Below, in pieces: positions 1 to 8,037 of a stretch of DNA of 64,000 nucleotides. Position 1 is the stretch's first letter; every line of letters starts with the position of its first letter. The notes beneath the pieces are model-generated. The model ran no database searches, was not told the DNA's origin, and saw nothing but the letters and a program-made list of their open reading frames with translations. The stretch spans positions 186,001-250,000 of the forward strand of contig NZ_CP033334.1 in assembly GCF_013170705.1 (NCBI RefSeq), read 5' to 3'. Origin of the DNA: Mesorhizobium loti (GTDB taxonomy: Bacteria; Pseudomonadota; Alphaproteobacteria; Rhizobiales; Rhizobiaceae). Position numbers and translations under genes: made by a program.

Positions 1-240
1 GTCCTTCAGGGTGAACGGAACGCCGTGCAGCGGCCCGGGCGTGGCGCCGCGCGCGAGTGCCGCGTCGGCGTTTTTGGCGCGCTCACGAGCGCCTTCCCTG
101 TCGAGCGCAATGACGGCGTTGACGCCTTCGTTGCGGCTGTCGATCTGCGCCAGAACGGCGTCGACCGCGTCGATAGCGGAGATTTTGCGCTGGGCTATCG
201 CGGAAGCGAGGTCGACGGTTGAGGAGAAGGCGACTTCCAT
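1..240 (-). CDS. Amidase, N-terminal part (gene runs off the window start)
   Basis: The minus strand reads from an ATG at 240 into an open frame that leaves the window at base 1, giving the first 80 residues. The helical start (VDLASAIAQRKISAIDAVDA), the stretch NAVIALD and the closing PLHGVPFTLKD are the N-terminal signature of the amidase signature family (GatA-like amidases). The catalytic Ser-Ser-Lys region lies outside the window, so the substrate cannot be judged. A GGAG about nine bases before the ATG supports this start. The gene could be a general amidase, a hydrolase of amides or allophanate, or a GatA paralogue. Bases 241-397 upstream show no other feature. Confidence 0.8.
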   Translation of the reverse strand, partial: MEVAFSSTVDLASAIAQRKISAIDAVDAVLAQIDSRNEGVNAVIALDREGARERAKNADAALARGATPGPLHGVPFTLKD

Positions 241-397
241 GGTGAATGCTCCGGCTTGGCCGCGCTCATCCAATCGAGATGGCCCAACGGCGGCGCTGCT
301 TCAAGCGGAGTTGAGCATTCAGGGATCGCCTGCGTTTGATCGAGATTGCGCCGAGGCCAATTGAGGTGGGCACTCCACGGCGGCGTTCCGACTAGGA

Positions 398-1198
398 TTA
401 CCCTACCAGCGCCAGCTTCGCCGCTGTTGGCGCAAACGGGCGAATGCTGACCCCATCCCGGGGCATTGTGACAAAGCTCGACGGCGGGATCGCCTGCCAG
501 TCGCCGCCTTCGCGGTCGAAGGGCTCGGAGACGATGCAGCGGCCGCCGCCCTTGCGCAGGATAGAGGTGTAGAGTGTCGGCGCATGCGCATCGGTGGCAT
601 AGCGAACCGCGTGCAGCGCCTGCCCGTCCGAGAAGGCGGCGGTGAGTTTGAGTGCCGGTTCGAGGCCGGCGCGGCGCGAGGCTTCGAGAACCCGGCTGGT
701 GGCGCGCGACACCGCGCCCTGCGGGTCGCCGGCCAATCCTTCGTCGATCATGAGGAGAAAAAAGAGTTCGGAATCGGTGGTGCCTTCGCGCTGGTCGAAG
801 ACGGCATCGGACAATGAATTCTCCAGCGCGCGACGGATTTTCTCGAAACCGCCTATCTGGCCGTTATGCATGAACGACCAGCGGCCGGAGATGAAGGGAT
901 GGCAGTTCATGCGGCTGGTGGCGCCGCCGGTCGAGGCCCGCACATGGGCGAGGAACAGGCCGGATTTGATCTGGCGGCACAGGCTCTTCAGATTGGGATC
1001 TGACCAGGCCGGCAGAATGTCGCGGTAGAGGCCGGGCTCCGGACGGTCGCCGTACCAGGCAAGGCCAAAGCCGTCGCCGTTGGTCGGTGACTTCGCCTCC
1101 TGAGCGCAATGGCTCTGGGCGATCAACGAGTGACAGGGCGCCGTGAGGATGTCTTCGAGAAAGACCGCTTCACCGAGATAGGCCGCCCAACGGCACAT
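398..1198 (-). CDS. Class II glutamine amidotransferase (YafJ/EgtC-like)
   Basis: A 266-residue protein beginning Met-Cys, so that Cys2 becomes the N-terminal nucleophile of a class II (Ntn) glutamine amidotransferase after Met removal. Family marks follow in order: the early CRWAAYLG, NGDGFGLAWYG, the LFLAHVRAST strand and FMHNGQIGGF, which together build the glutaminase pocket. There is no fused synthetase domain, as in YafJ and EgtC-like proteins. EgtC members cleave gamma-glutamyl groups in ergothioneine synthesis, but no other ergothioneine gene is nearby, so the substrate is open. The gene converges on nothing and stands alone, 15 bases from the end of the DUF6356 gene upstream. Confidence 0.85.
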   Translation of the reverse strand: MCRWAAYLGEAVFLEDILTAPCHSLIAQSHCAQEAKSPTNGDGFGLAWYGDRPEPGLYRDILPAWSDPNLKSLCRQIKSGLFLAHVRASTGGATSRMNCHPFISGRWSFMHNGQIGGFEKIRRALENSLSDAVFDQREGTTDSELFFLLMIDEGLAGDPQGAVSRATSRVLEASRRAGLEPALKLTAAFSDGQALHAVRYATDAHAPTLYTSILRKGGGRCIVSEPFDREGGDWQAIPPSSFVTMPRDGVSIRPFAPTAAKLALVG

Positions 1199-1213
1199 CG
1201 CTTCTGTCGTCCT

Positions 1214-1462
1214 CTAGGCGCGATCCGGGAGAGCCGCGGGCTCCCTGGTAGCGTGTGTGCCTCTGTTGTGCGTCCGCTCGTAAAGCTCACGGACGATTCG
1301 GCTTGCGGTAGTCTCGAAGAGAAACGGCAAGAAAGCGTGAACGAGCGCGGCACCCGCCGCCATCAGCAAACGCGAGGAAAACCAGGCGGCGAAGGCCATA
1401 TGGCCGAAATAGGTTTCGCCGACCTTTGCCGGATGAGAGGTAAAGATGCTTGCGACCGACAT
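1214..1462 (-). CDS. DUF6356 family small membrane-associated protein
   Basis: An 82-residue protein whose start (MSVASIFTSHPAKVGETYFGH) and single hydrophobic stretch around residues 25-47 match my memory of the DUF6356 family of alphaproteobacteria, which has no known function. A longer frame is open upstream to 1624, but the start at 1462 has an AAGGGG ribosome binding site and matches the family N-terminus. It is transcribed away from the Lrp/AsnC regulator gene, with 111 bases between the two starts, so the regulator may also act on it. That regulatory link is inference. Confidence 0.65.
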   Translation of the reverse strand: MSVASIFTSHPAKVGETYFGHMAFAAWFSSRLLMAAGAALVHAFLPFLFETTASRIVRELYERTHNRGTHATREPAALPDRA

Positions 1463-1555
1463 GCTGGTCCCCTTCAGCGTTGGTTCCGATATGAGTATCC
1501 TGACACGCTTCGCCGGTTCATCGGTCTCAAAATGTCCTTGTATTTTGCCATTCCA

Positions 1556-1571
1556 TGGGACAAATATCCCA
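1556..1571. promoter_or_regulatory. Candidate Lrp/AsnC operator
   Basis: A 5-bp inverted repeat, TGGGA, six bases, TCCCA, lies directly before the regulator's ATG at 1574 and is embedded in a wider imperfect palindrome. Lrp-family regulators commonly control their own genes, so this is a plausible autoregulatory site. The arms are short and the call is inference. Confidence 0.3.
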
Positions 1572-1573
1572 AT

Positions 1574-2044
1574 ATGGCGATGGAAATCGATGAAATAGAC
1601 CGAAAACTGCTCGCCGAATTGCAACGCGACGGCACGCTGTCGGTCGACCAGCTATCGGAGCGGGTGGCCTTGTCGCGCAATGCCTGCTGGCGGCGCGTCA
1701 AGCGAATGGAGGAAGAAGGCGTCATTACCGGCCGCGTGGCGCTGGTCGATGCCGACAAGCTCGGGCTTGGCCTGTCCGTGTTCATCCTGGTCCGGACGTC
1801 GAATCATGACCCGGACTGGCTGCAGAAATTCCGCGCCGCGGTGACCGGCTTCCCCGAGATCACCGGCGTCTACCGCATGTCCGGCGACCTCGACTATGTC
1901 CTGCGCGCCCGTGTCGCCGACGTGAAGGCCTATGACCGGCTCTACCAGCGACTGATCGCCAAGGTGGCCCTGTCGGATGTTTCGGCCTCCTTCGTGATGG
2001 AGGAAATCAAGGAAACGACGGTGGTTCCGATGGAAGTACGCTGA
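1574..2044 (+). CDS. Lrp/AsnC family transcriptional regulator
   Basis: A 156-residue regulator. An N-terminal winged helix (IDEIDRKLLAELQRDGTLS, then SRNACWRRVKRMEEEGVI) is followed by a C-terminal RAM/ligand-binding domain with the conserved GVYRMSGDLDYVLR. Lrp/AsnC proteins form dimers to octamers and respond to amino acids. The frame is open far upstream to 1109, but that part runs antisense to two other genes and is not expected to be coding. ATGs at 1574 and 1580 both fit the family length. The effector is not predictable. The neighbouring divergent gene is the DUF6356 protein. Confidence 0.9.
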   Translation: MAMEIDEIDRKLLAELQRDGTLSVDQLSERVALSRNACWRRVKRMEEEGVITGRVALVDADKLGLGLSVFILVRTSNHDPDWLQKFRAAVTGFPEITGVYRMSGDLDYVLRARVADVKAYDRLYQRLIAKVALSDVSASFVMEEIKETTVVPMEVR

Positions 2045-2139
2045 GGCGTGCCCAGTCATAGTGATGCCCGAAAGAAAGCCGTTAATACCCCGGCGGGCGA
2101 ATTGACCGAATCGGCAATCGCGCCGATAGGATCGATTTT

Positions 2140-2625
2140 ATGCGCGCAGCCCTCCAAAACTCCTCCGTCATCGGTCCGACCGTCGGCTTCGTCAGGTTGC
2201 CGCATGCTGAAGGACTACCCCTCCCCGCTTATGAAAGCGCCGGCGCCGCCGGGATGGATCTGCGCGCCGCGGTGCCCGACGACCGGCCGCTGCTGATCCT
2301 GCCGGGAAAACGCGCCCTGGTGCCGACCGGGTTGATCCTGGAAATCCCCGAAGGCATGGAAGGCCAGGTGCGGCCGCGCTCCGGGCTTGCTTTCAAGCAT
2401 GGACTCACCGTCCTCAATTCGCCAGGCACGGTCGACAGCGACTATCGCGGCGAGGTGAAGGTGCTGCTGGTCAATCTCGGCGATGAGGATTTTGCCGTGA
2501 CGCGCGGCATGCGCATCGCCCAGATCGTTTTCGCCGCCGTGACGCAGGTGGCCGCCGAAGAACGTTCGCTGGCCGGCGGCACGGCGCGTGGCTCGGGCGG
2601 GTTCGGATCGACCGGCACCGCCTGA
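2140..2625 (+). CDS. dut: Deoxyuridine 5'-triphosphate nucleotidohydrolase (dUTPase)
   Basis: A 161-residue trimeric-type dUTPase, which converts dUTP to dUMP and pyrophosphate and so keeps uracil out of DNA while feeding dTMP synthesis. All five family motifs are visible: AGMDLRA, RPRSGLA, the uracil-binding loop [18 protein letters not shown], and the flexible C-terminal arm [10 protein letters not shown]. Length is usual for the family. Its stop overlaps the start of the next gene (TGATG), so the two are probably translated together. Confidence 0.96.
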   Translation: MRAALQNSSVIGPTVGFVRLPHAEGLPLPAYESAGAAGMDLRAAVPDDRPLLILPGKRALVPTGLILEIPEGMEGQVRPRSGLAFKHGLTVLNSPGTVDSDYRGEVKVLLVNLGDEDFAVTRGMRIAQIVFAAVTQVAAEERSLAGGTARGSGGFGSTGTA

Positions 2626-3284
2626 TGCCTATCCCGAAACTTGTCATCTTCGACTGCGACGGCATTCTCGTCGACACGGAGAACCTCGCCAATCGGCGCC
2701 TCGCCGAGTGGTTGAGCGCGGCTGGCTATCCGACGAGCTTTGAATATTGCCGCAAGAATTTCTCCGGCCGCAGCATGCTCTCGGTGCAGAAGGAAATCGA
2801 AGAGCAGACCGATGTCCGCCTCGGCACCGATTTCGTCGATCGCTGGAATGCCGGCCTGCCGGACCTGTTTTCCCATGGCGTCGAGGCCATACCCTATGTG
2901 CGGGAATTCATCGAGGCGGTTCGCGGGGCCGGCATACCCTATTGCGTCGCGACCTCGGCCAGGATTTCGAAGATGCACATCACGCTTGGCCAGACCGGGC
3001 TGTTGCCGCTGTTCGAACATGCGATGTTTTCCTCGACCATGGTCTCGCGCGGCAAACCGTTCCCGGACCTGTTCCTGCATGCGGCCAGGACCATGGGCTT
3101 CGCTCCCGTCGACTGCATCGTCATCGAAGACAGCGTCGCCGGCACACAGGCCGGCATAGCCGCCGGCATGCGGGTGTTTTCCTATCATGGCGACCCCTAT
3201 TCCGACCGTGATGGCCTGATCCAGGCCGGCGGCATCCTGTTCGACGACATGCGCGAACTGGCCGGCCTGGTTCCGATCCACTGA
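2625..3284 (+). CDS. HAD superfamily hydrolase, phosphoglucomutase/phosphatase-like
   Basis: A 219-residue haloacid-dehalogenase hydrolase with motif I FDCDGILVDTE (nucleophile Asp10, acid Asp12), motif II in VATSARIS, a motif III Lys in SRGKPFPD, and motif IV VIEDSVAGTQAG. The helical cap after motif I marks subfamily IA, as in beta-phosphoglucomutase and small sugar-phosphate or phosphoglycolate phosphatases. The start codon overlaps the dut stop by one base, suggesting coupled translation. The substrate cannot be read from the sequence. Confidence 0.88.
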   Translation: MPIPKLVIFDCDGILVDTENLANRRLAEWLSAAGYPTSFEYCRKNFSGRSMLSVQKEIEEQTDVRLGTDFVDRWNAGLPDLFSHGVEAIPYVREFIEAVRGAGIPYCVATSARISKMHITLGQTGLLPLFEHAMFSSTMVSRGKPFPDLFLHAARTMGFAPVDCIVIEDSVAGTQAGIAAGMRVFSYHGDPYSDRDGLIQAGGILFDDMRELAGLVPIH

Positions 3285-3356
3285 CCCTGTTCCGACACGG
3301 CTGCACGCCGCTGGAACCCGTGCTAGCGTTAGTGGCCTGATCTCGGGGGGACACTC

Positions 3357-4211
3357 ATGCCGACGAACCTGCTCCGCCTCATGCTCGCCTTGATACTGCT
3401 GCCGTTGTTGTGGATGGCGGCCGGCGCGCAGGCCGTGAGTTTTCCCGAATTCAACAGCCCGCTGCCCGGCCGCGGCGACATCACCTATCTCGACCTGGCC
3501 AAGATGGTCATCCCGGACCTCGCCGCCGACAAGGACGGTTTCTACAAGGGCGGATTGCCGATCGACATGCGCCACATTGCCGGTGGCGATGACGGCGGCT
3601 CGCCGCCGCAGACGACGAGCCTGCCCAATGCTGCGGTGCTTCCCATCAAGGCCGGCGGCAAGGATCGGCTGGCGATGCTGTTCGATCTCGGCGACTCTCC
3701 CGACAGTGCCGAAGGCTATGCGGTGCTGGCGCTCTACGACCTCGCGGCCAAGCCGAAACTGCTCGATGCGGCCAATGTCGCGGTCGACCGCAGCACCTAT
3801 TTCCGCGAGCCTAACAAGCTTTCGATCGGCGCCGGCGACGATGTGCTCATCTCCATGAGCACGCATTTCAATTCGAACCAGGGCTATGTGAGTACGCTGC
3901 TGATCCTGCCTCGCGAGGATCGCCTTCAATTGGTCGACACGATCAACACGTTCGACGAAAACGTCTGCGCCTACAAACGCACCCAGGACCTGGCCTTCCT
4001 GACGCTTGACGACGGAAAGCCTTATGCGGCGATCAAGGTGACGGCGACCGACGCCACCGTGCCGAGTGGTGAAAATTGCGATGAGGCCGCGCCCAAGGCA
4101 GCGTCGCACGACATTTCCGTCACCTACCATTGGGACAAGAAGACATCGCACTACGTCAAGGATTCCGACGCGTTCGAGAAATTGTCAGCAGAGAACGCGA
4201 AACGCTTCTGA
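3357..4211 (+). CDS. Secreted protein of unknown function
   Basis: A 284-residue protein with a clear Sec signal peptide: Arg7, a Leu-rich core around residues 8-20, and a likely cut after GAQA near residue 26. There is no lipobox and no later membrane segment, so it should be soluble in the periplasm or exported. I recognise no domain. The mature part is rich in Asp and has two Cys late in the chain (in NVCAYK and GENCDEA) that could pair. It lies 72 bases after the HAD gene and 73 before the next gene on the same strand. Confidence 0.7.
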   Translation: MPTNLLRLMLALILLPLLWMAAGAQAVSFPEFNSPLPGRGDITYLDLAKMVIPDLAADKDGFYKGGLPIDMRHIAGGDDGGSPPQTTSLPNAAVLPIKAGGKDRLAMLFDLGDSPDSAEGYAVLALYDLAAKPKLLDAANVAVDRSTYFREPNKLSIGAGDDVLISMSTHFNSNQGYVSTLLILPREDRLQLVDTINTFDENVCAYKRTQDLAFLTLDDGKPYAAIKVTATDATVPSGENCDEAAPKAASHDISVTYHWDKKTSHYVKDSDAFEKLSAENAKRF

Positions 4212-4284
4212 GCCAAACGCATTCGTTTGCCCGACTTGAGACAGCGCGGTAGCATCCGCCCAAAACTCGTGATGGGGAGCATTC

Positions 4285-5085
4285 ATGGACAAGGGCAAGA
4301 TCTTTCGCGACCTGCATGCCTCGACCTTCGTCATGCCCAATCCCTGGGATCCGGGCACGACCAAGCTGCTCGGCTCCTTCGGTTTCAAGGCACTGGCGAC
4401 GACCAGCGCCGGCTTCGCGTTTTCGCGCGGCCTGCCGGACGGCTCGGTGACCTTCGAGCAGATGATCCATCACTGCCGCGAGGTGACGGCGGCGACCGAC
4501 CTGCCGGTCTCGGCAGATCTCGAGAGAGGCAAGGGCGACAGCGCCGAGCGGGCCGCCGAAACCATCTTCGCGGCGGAAGCGGCCGGCCTTGCCGGCTGCT
4601 CGATCGAGGACCACACCGGCGATCCCGACAAGCCTATCTACGATTTTTCGCATGCGGTCGAGCGCGTCGCCGCGGCGGTGGAGGCGGCGCGGGCGCTGAA
4701 GCGAGATTTCGTGTTCACCGCGCGCGCCGAAAATTTCCTCTGGGGCAGAACCGATCTCGACGACACGATCAAGCGGTTGCAGGCCTTCGAGAAGGCTGGG
4801 GCCGACGTGGTCTATGCGCCGGGGATCGGCGACATCGAGATGGTGCGCACGATCTGCTCGGCGGTCGGCAAGCCGGTCAATGTCATGGCAAAGCCGGGCT
4901 TTACCATCGCCGATCTTGCCATGGCCGGCGTGAAGCGCATTTCACTCGGGCCGTGGCTGACCAATTTCGCCTACGGCATGCTGGAGACGGCGGCGCGCGA
5001 GATCCAGCAGGACGGCACGTTCGGCTTCACCCGCGCCGCCATGCCTTTCGGCAAGTTGCAGGCGCTATACAGCAAGCCATCATGA
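4285..5085 (+). CDS. Isocitrate lyase / PEP mutase family enzyme
   Basis: A 266-residue alpha/beta-barrel protein of the phosphoenolpyruvate mutase and isocitrate lyase superfamily. Recognisable elements are FVMPNPWDPGTTKLL near the N-terminus, PVSADLERG (metal-binding Asp), CSIEDHTGD, TARAENFLWG and the barrel strand VNVMAKPG. The catalytic Cys loop of true isocitrate lyases (KKCGH) is not seen, so it is more likely an oxaloacetate decarboxylase or 2-methylisocitrate-lyase-like enzyme acting on a small 2-oxo or carboxylic acid. It precedes the hydroxyproline dehydratase gene by 16 bases, so the two are probably cotranscribed. Confidence 0.82.
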   Translation: MDKGKIFRDLHASTFVMPNPWDPGTTKLLGSFGFKALATTSAGFAFSRGLPDGSVTFEQMIHHCREVTAATDLPVSADLERGKGDSAERAAETIFAAEAAGLAGCSIEDHTGDPDKPIYDFSHAVERVAAAVEAARALKRDFVFTARAENFLWGRTDLDDTIKRLQAFEKAGADVVYAPGIGDIEMVRTICSAVGKPVNVMAKPGFTIADLAMAGVKRISLGPWLTNFAYGMLETAAREIQQDGTFGFTRAAMPFGKLQALYSKPS

Positions 5086-5101
5086 TGAACAGGCTGGGCG
5101 C

Positions 5102-6100
5102 ATGACGCTGACCGTCGTCGACATGCATACGGGCGGCGAGCCGCTGAGGATCGTCACCGGCGGCTATCCCCGTATCCCGAAGGGCACCATCCTGGAAAAG
5201 CGCGCCTATGTGCGCGACCATCTCGACCATCTCAGAAAAATCCTGATGTTCGAGCCGCGCGGCCATTACGATATGTACGGCGCCCTGCTGGTCGAGCCCG
5301 ACTTGCCGGGGGCCGATCTCGCGGTGCTGTTCATGCACAATGAGGGCTATTCGACCATGTGCGGCCACGCCATCGTCGCCCTCGGCCGCTACGCCATCGA
5401 TGAAGGGCTGGTGGCGAAGCAGGAGCCGATCACGACCGTCAACATCGAGGCGCCGTGCGGCCTGGTCGTCGCTTCGGTCGAGGTTCTGGACGGCAAGGCC
5501 GGCGCCGTGTCGTTCGAGAGCGTGCCGGCCTTCCTGTTAGCCGGTGACCAGCAGATCGAGCTGACAGGGTATGGCAAGATCGGCTTCGACATCGCTTATG
5601 GCGGCGCTTTCTACGCGCTGGCGGACTGCCATCAGTTCGGACTGGAATTCGGCCGTGATCGCGTGCGCGATTTCGTCGATGCCGCAACGACGCTGACGAA
5701 CAGGCTCAAGGCAGAATTCCCGCTGTCGCATCCCGACCACGCCGACCTCGCCTTTCTCTACGGCACAATCCTGACCGACGGACGCGACGCGTTTTCCGGC
5801 GAGGTGACCAAGAACATCTGCGTCTTCGCCGAGGCCGAGGTCGACCGCTCGCCGACCGGCTCTGGCGTCACCGCCCGCCTCGCCGCCATGCTTGCCAAGG
5901 GCGAGATCGCTATCGGGCAGACGCGGACTTTCGAGAGCATCGCCGGATCGCATTTTTCCGGCGCGGTGGCGCGGACGGCTCGGGCCGGCCCGCATGAGGC
6001 GATCATCGCCCGCGTCGGCGGCCGCGCCTACTATTGCGGGCGGACGGAATTCATCGTCGAGCCCGATGACGAGCTGGGGCGAGGTTTCCTGCTCCGTTGA
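5102..6100 (+). CDS. trans-3-hydroxy-L-proline dehydratase (proline racemase family)
   Basis: A 332-residue member of the proline racemase family. The first catalytic Cys is present (Cys87 in STMCGHAI), but the second position, usually Cys in DRSPCGTG of racemases and 4-hydroxyproline epimerases, is Thr252 in DRSPTGSG. A Cys/Thr pair is the accepted mark of trans-3-hydroxy-L-proline dehydratase, which yields delta-1-pyrroline-2-carboxylate. The DMHTGGEP start and PHEAIIARVGGRAYY near the end are also typical. No imine reductase or hydroxyproline transporter is adjacent; the upstream PEP-mutase-family gene is the only likely operon partner. Confidence 0.88.
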   Translation: MTLTVVDMHTGGEPLRIVTGGYPRIPKGTILEKRAYVRDHLDHLRKILMFEPRGHYDMYGALLVEPDLPGADLAVLFMHNEGYSTMCGHAIVALGRYAIDEGLVAKQEPITTVNIEAPCGLVVASVEVLDGKAGAVSFESVPAFLLAGDQQIELTGYGKIGFDIAYGGAFYALADCHQFGLEFGRDRVRDFVDAATTLTNRLKAEFPLSHPDHADLAFLYGTILTDGRDAFSGEVTKNICVFAEAEVDRSPTGSGVTARLAAMLAKGEIAIGQTRTFESIAGSHFSGAVARTARAGPHEAIIARVGGRAYYCGRTEFIVEPDDELGRGFLLR

Positions 6101-6107
6101 GCCGCGC

Positions 6108-6818
6108 TTAGCTCCGCGAGCGACGTGCCGCTTCCCGCGCCGAAATCGCCTTGTGCAGGTGCACCATCATGGCGGCGGCGAAGAGCGGCGTCACCAAATT
6201 GAGCAACGGCACGGCGAGGAAGGCGGCGATGACCAGCCCGGCGACAAAGACCGTGCCGGCATACTGCCTTCGCAAGGCCCTGGCTTCGTCTTCGCCGCGA
6301 AAGCGCATCGCGGCAAATTCGAAGAATTCGCGGCCGAGCAAATAGCCGTTGACGACGAAGAAGGCGGCAATGTTGATGCCCGGCACCAGCAGGAGCAGCA
6401 AGGCGACGATGTTGCCGAGGATGACGACGCCGAGGAATTTTATCGCCAGCACCAGCGAGCGCAGCGCCGGCATTGCGCGCCCAATCGGGTCACCGGGATA
6501 GTCGGTGCGCTCGACCACTTCGGCGACATCGTCGAGGAACAGGCCGGCGATCACAGCCGTCACCGGCGCGACGAGCAGCGCCGTGCCGAAGGCAAGCGCT
6601 ATTGCCGCGATGATGCCGCCCAGCCAGCCGGCCCAGGAGGGCATGCCGGGCAACAGGGCCTGCAGCCACGGAAGCGCCAGCCATTCGACCAGGCTGGTCA
6701 GGCCGAACCACAAGGCGACCAGCGCCAGCACGGTCAGGCCAAGCGTCTTGATGAACACGGCGCGAAACGGCGGCGAGAGCAGTTCGAGGGCCGCGGTGCG
6801 GGCAGCGTCGAAAATCAC
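6108..6818 (-). CDS. EI24/CysZ-like integral membrane protein
   Basis: A 236-residue membrane protein with about four strongly hydrophobic spans (near residues 25-50, 65-95, 120-155 and 190-220). The pattern AFGTALLVAPVTAVIAGLFLDDVAEVVER followed by FLGVVILGNI is that of the EI24 / CysZ family, often labelled sulfate transporter CysZ. True CysZ sits with cysteine genes; here it converges on the hydroxyproline dehydratase gene, 7 bases away, and has no sulfur-related neighbour, so sulfate transport is only a family-level guess. Confidence 0.8.
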   Translation of the reverse strand: MIFDAARTAALELLSPPFRAVFIKTLGLTVLALVALWFGLTSLVEWLALPWLQALLPGMPSWAGWLGGIIAAIALAFGTALLVAPVTAVIAGLFLDDVAEVVERTDYPGDPIGRAMPALRSLVLAIKFLGVVILGNIVALLLLLVPGINIAAFFVVNGYLLGREFFEFAAMRFRGEDEARALRRQYAGTVFVAGLVIAAFLAVPLLNLVTPLFAAAMMVHLHKAISAREAARRSRS

Positions 6819-6907
6819 CGTGCTTCAACCCCAAGTCAGCGACAGCGCCGTAAAGGCGGGACGTTCACGAGATAGGCAGCGCGGCTCTTGAGCACAAGCG
6901 CGTATCG

Positions 6908-7810
6908 CTATCGGGCAAACGCCGGCTTTCTGACCGGGATCGTCATGGCCGCGACGCCTACCACGACAAAGGCCATGCCCAGCCATGCCGTTGGCCCCAG
7001 GCTTTCGCCGAGGAAGACAGCGCCGATGCCGACGCCGATCGGTACGCGCAGATAGGCCTGCGATGTCGTGCCGACCGAACCCAGCGTGTGGATGAGGCGA
7101 AAATAGATGACGAAGGCCAGCGCAGTCGAAAACACCGACAGGCCAAGCAGGGCCAGGGTCGATGCCATCGAGGGTGTCAGCGTCCATGGCTGGTCGACCA
7201 ACAGGCTGAGCGGCACCAGCATGAACGCGCCGCACAGCATCGAACCGGCGGCCGGCAACATCGGATCGAGGCCCTTGAAGCCACGGCCGAAGATCGCCGC
7301 ACCCGCATAGCAGATCGTTGCCACGACGATGGCGACCTGCGCCCAGAGTTCGTGACCGAGACCACCCAGCGCCTGCGTGCCGACAATGAAGCAGATGCCT
7401 GCCATGCCGGCGCCGACACCGATCAGCTTGCGCACGGTCACCGGCTCATGGCGGGTGATGAGCGCGGTGAAGACGAAAGTGAAGATCGGCGAGGTCGCAT
7501 TGAGGATCGTGGCCAGGCCGGCATCGACCGAGCGCTCGGCGGCAGCGATCAGCGTGAATGGTATGACGCTGTTGAGGCATGCCTGGAAGGCGAAGCGGCG
7601 CCAGCTTGCCGCATCGACGGGCATGGCCAGCCCGCGCCAGCGGATGATGGCGAACAGGATGCCGCCGGCGATCAAGGTGCGGGCGGCGATGAAGGTGACC
7701 GGCGGGATCGTCTCGACGCCGATCTTGATGAAAGTGTAGGAGGCGCCCCACAGTACCGCCAGTACGGCAAGCAGCGCCAGGTCGATGGTCGTGTCGTTCT
7801 TCGCGGACAT
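6908..7810 (-). CDS. DMT family transporter (EamA type)
   Basis: A 300-residue protein with ten predicted membrane spans in two homologous EamA halves, each opening with the usual small-residue motif (LWGASYTFIKIG in the first half; FGRGFKGLDP and onward in the second). EamA transporters usually export amino acids or other metabolites. The gene is 90 bases upstream of the EI24-like gene on the same strand, so the two might be cotranscribed. No substrate clue is visible. Confidence 0.88.
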   Translation of the reverse strand: MSAKNDTTIDLALLAVLAVLWGASYTFIKIGVETIPPVTFIAARTLIAGGILFAIIRWRGLAMPVDAASWRRFAFQACLNSVIPFTLIAAAERSVDAGLATILNATSPIFTFVFTALITRHEPVTVRKLIGVGAGMAGICFIVGTQALGGLGHELWAQVAIVVATICYAGAAIFGRGFKGLDPMLPAAGSMLCGAFMLVPLSLLVDQPWTLTPSMASTLALLGLSVFSTALAFVIYFRLIHTLGSVGTTSQAYLRVPIGVGIGAVFLGESLGPTAWLGMAFVVVGVAAMTIPVRKPAFAR

Positions 7811-8037
7811 GGGCTCGCCGTCTTCCGGTGCTGTCGATCAGGCCCGATTTGTAGGCAATGCGGTGATGAAACGCTTCGTCCACGGTCGAATTGTCGTTAG
7901 CGCCTGGATGTTGATGCGCTGTTCTGGGGCGATCCCGCCAAAGTTGAGTCGTGCTCTAGGCAAAGCTGTCGTTAATCGCTAAACCCGCGCCCGGCCAGCG
8001 TGGCAAGAAGCCGGCTCGGGTTTTGGCGGAGATATTG

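Noticed and set aside
2442..4151. 569-codon minus-strand open frame opposite dut, the HAD gene and the secreted protein gene
   Set aside because: Crosses three plausible plus-strand genes and has shadow-like composition.
6108..6818. Assignment as the sulfate transporter CysZ
   Set aside because: Only family-level similarity; no cysteine or sulfur genes nearby, so the specific function was not claimed.
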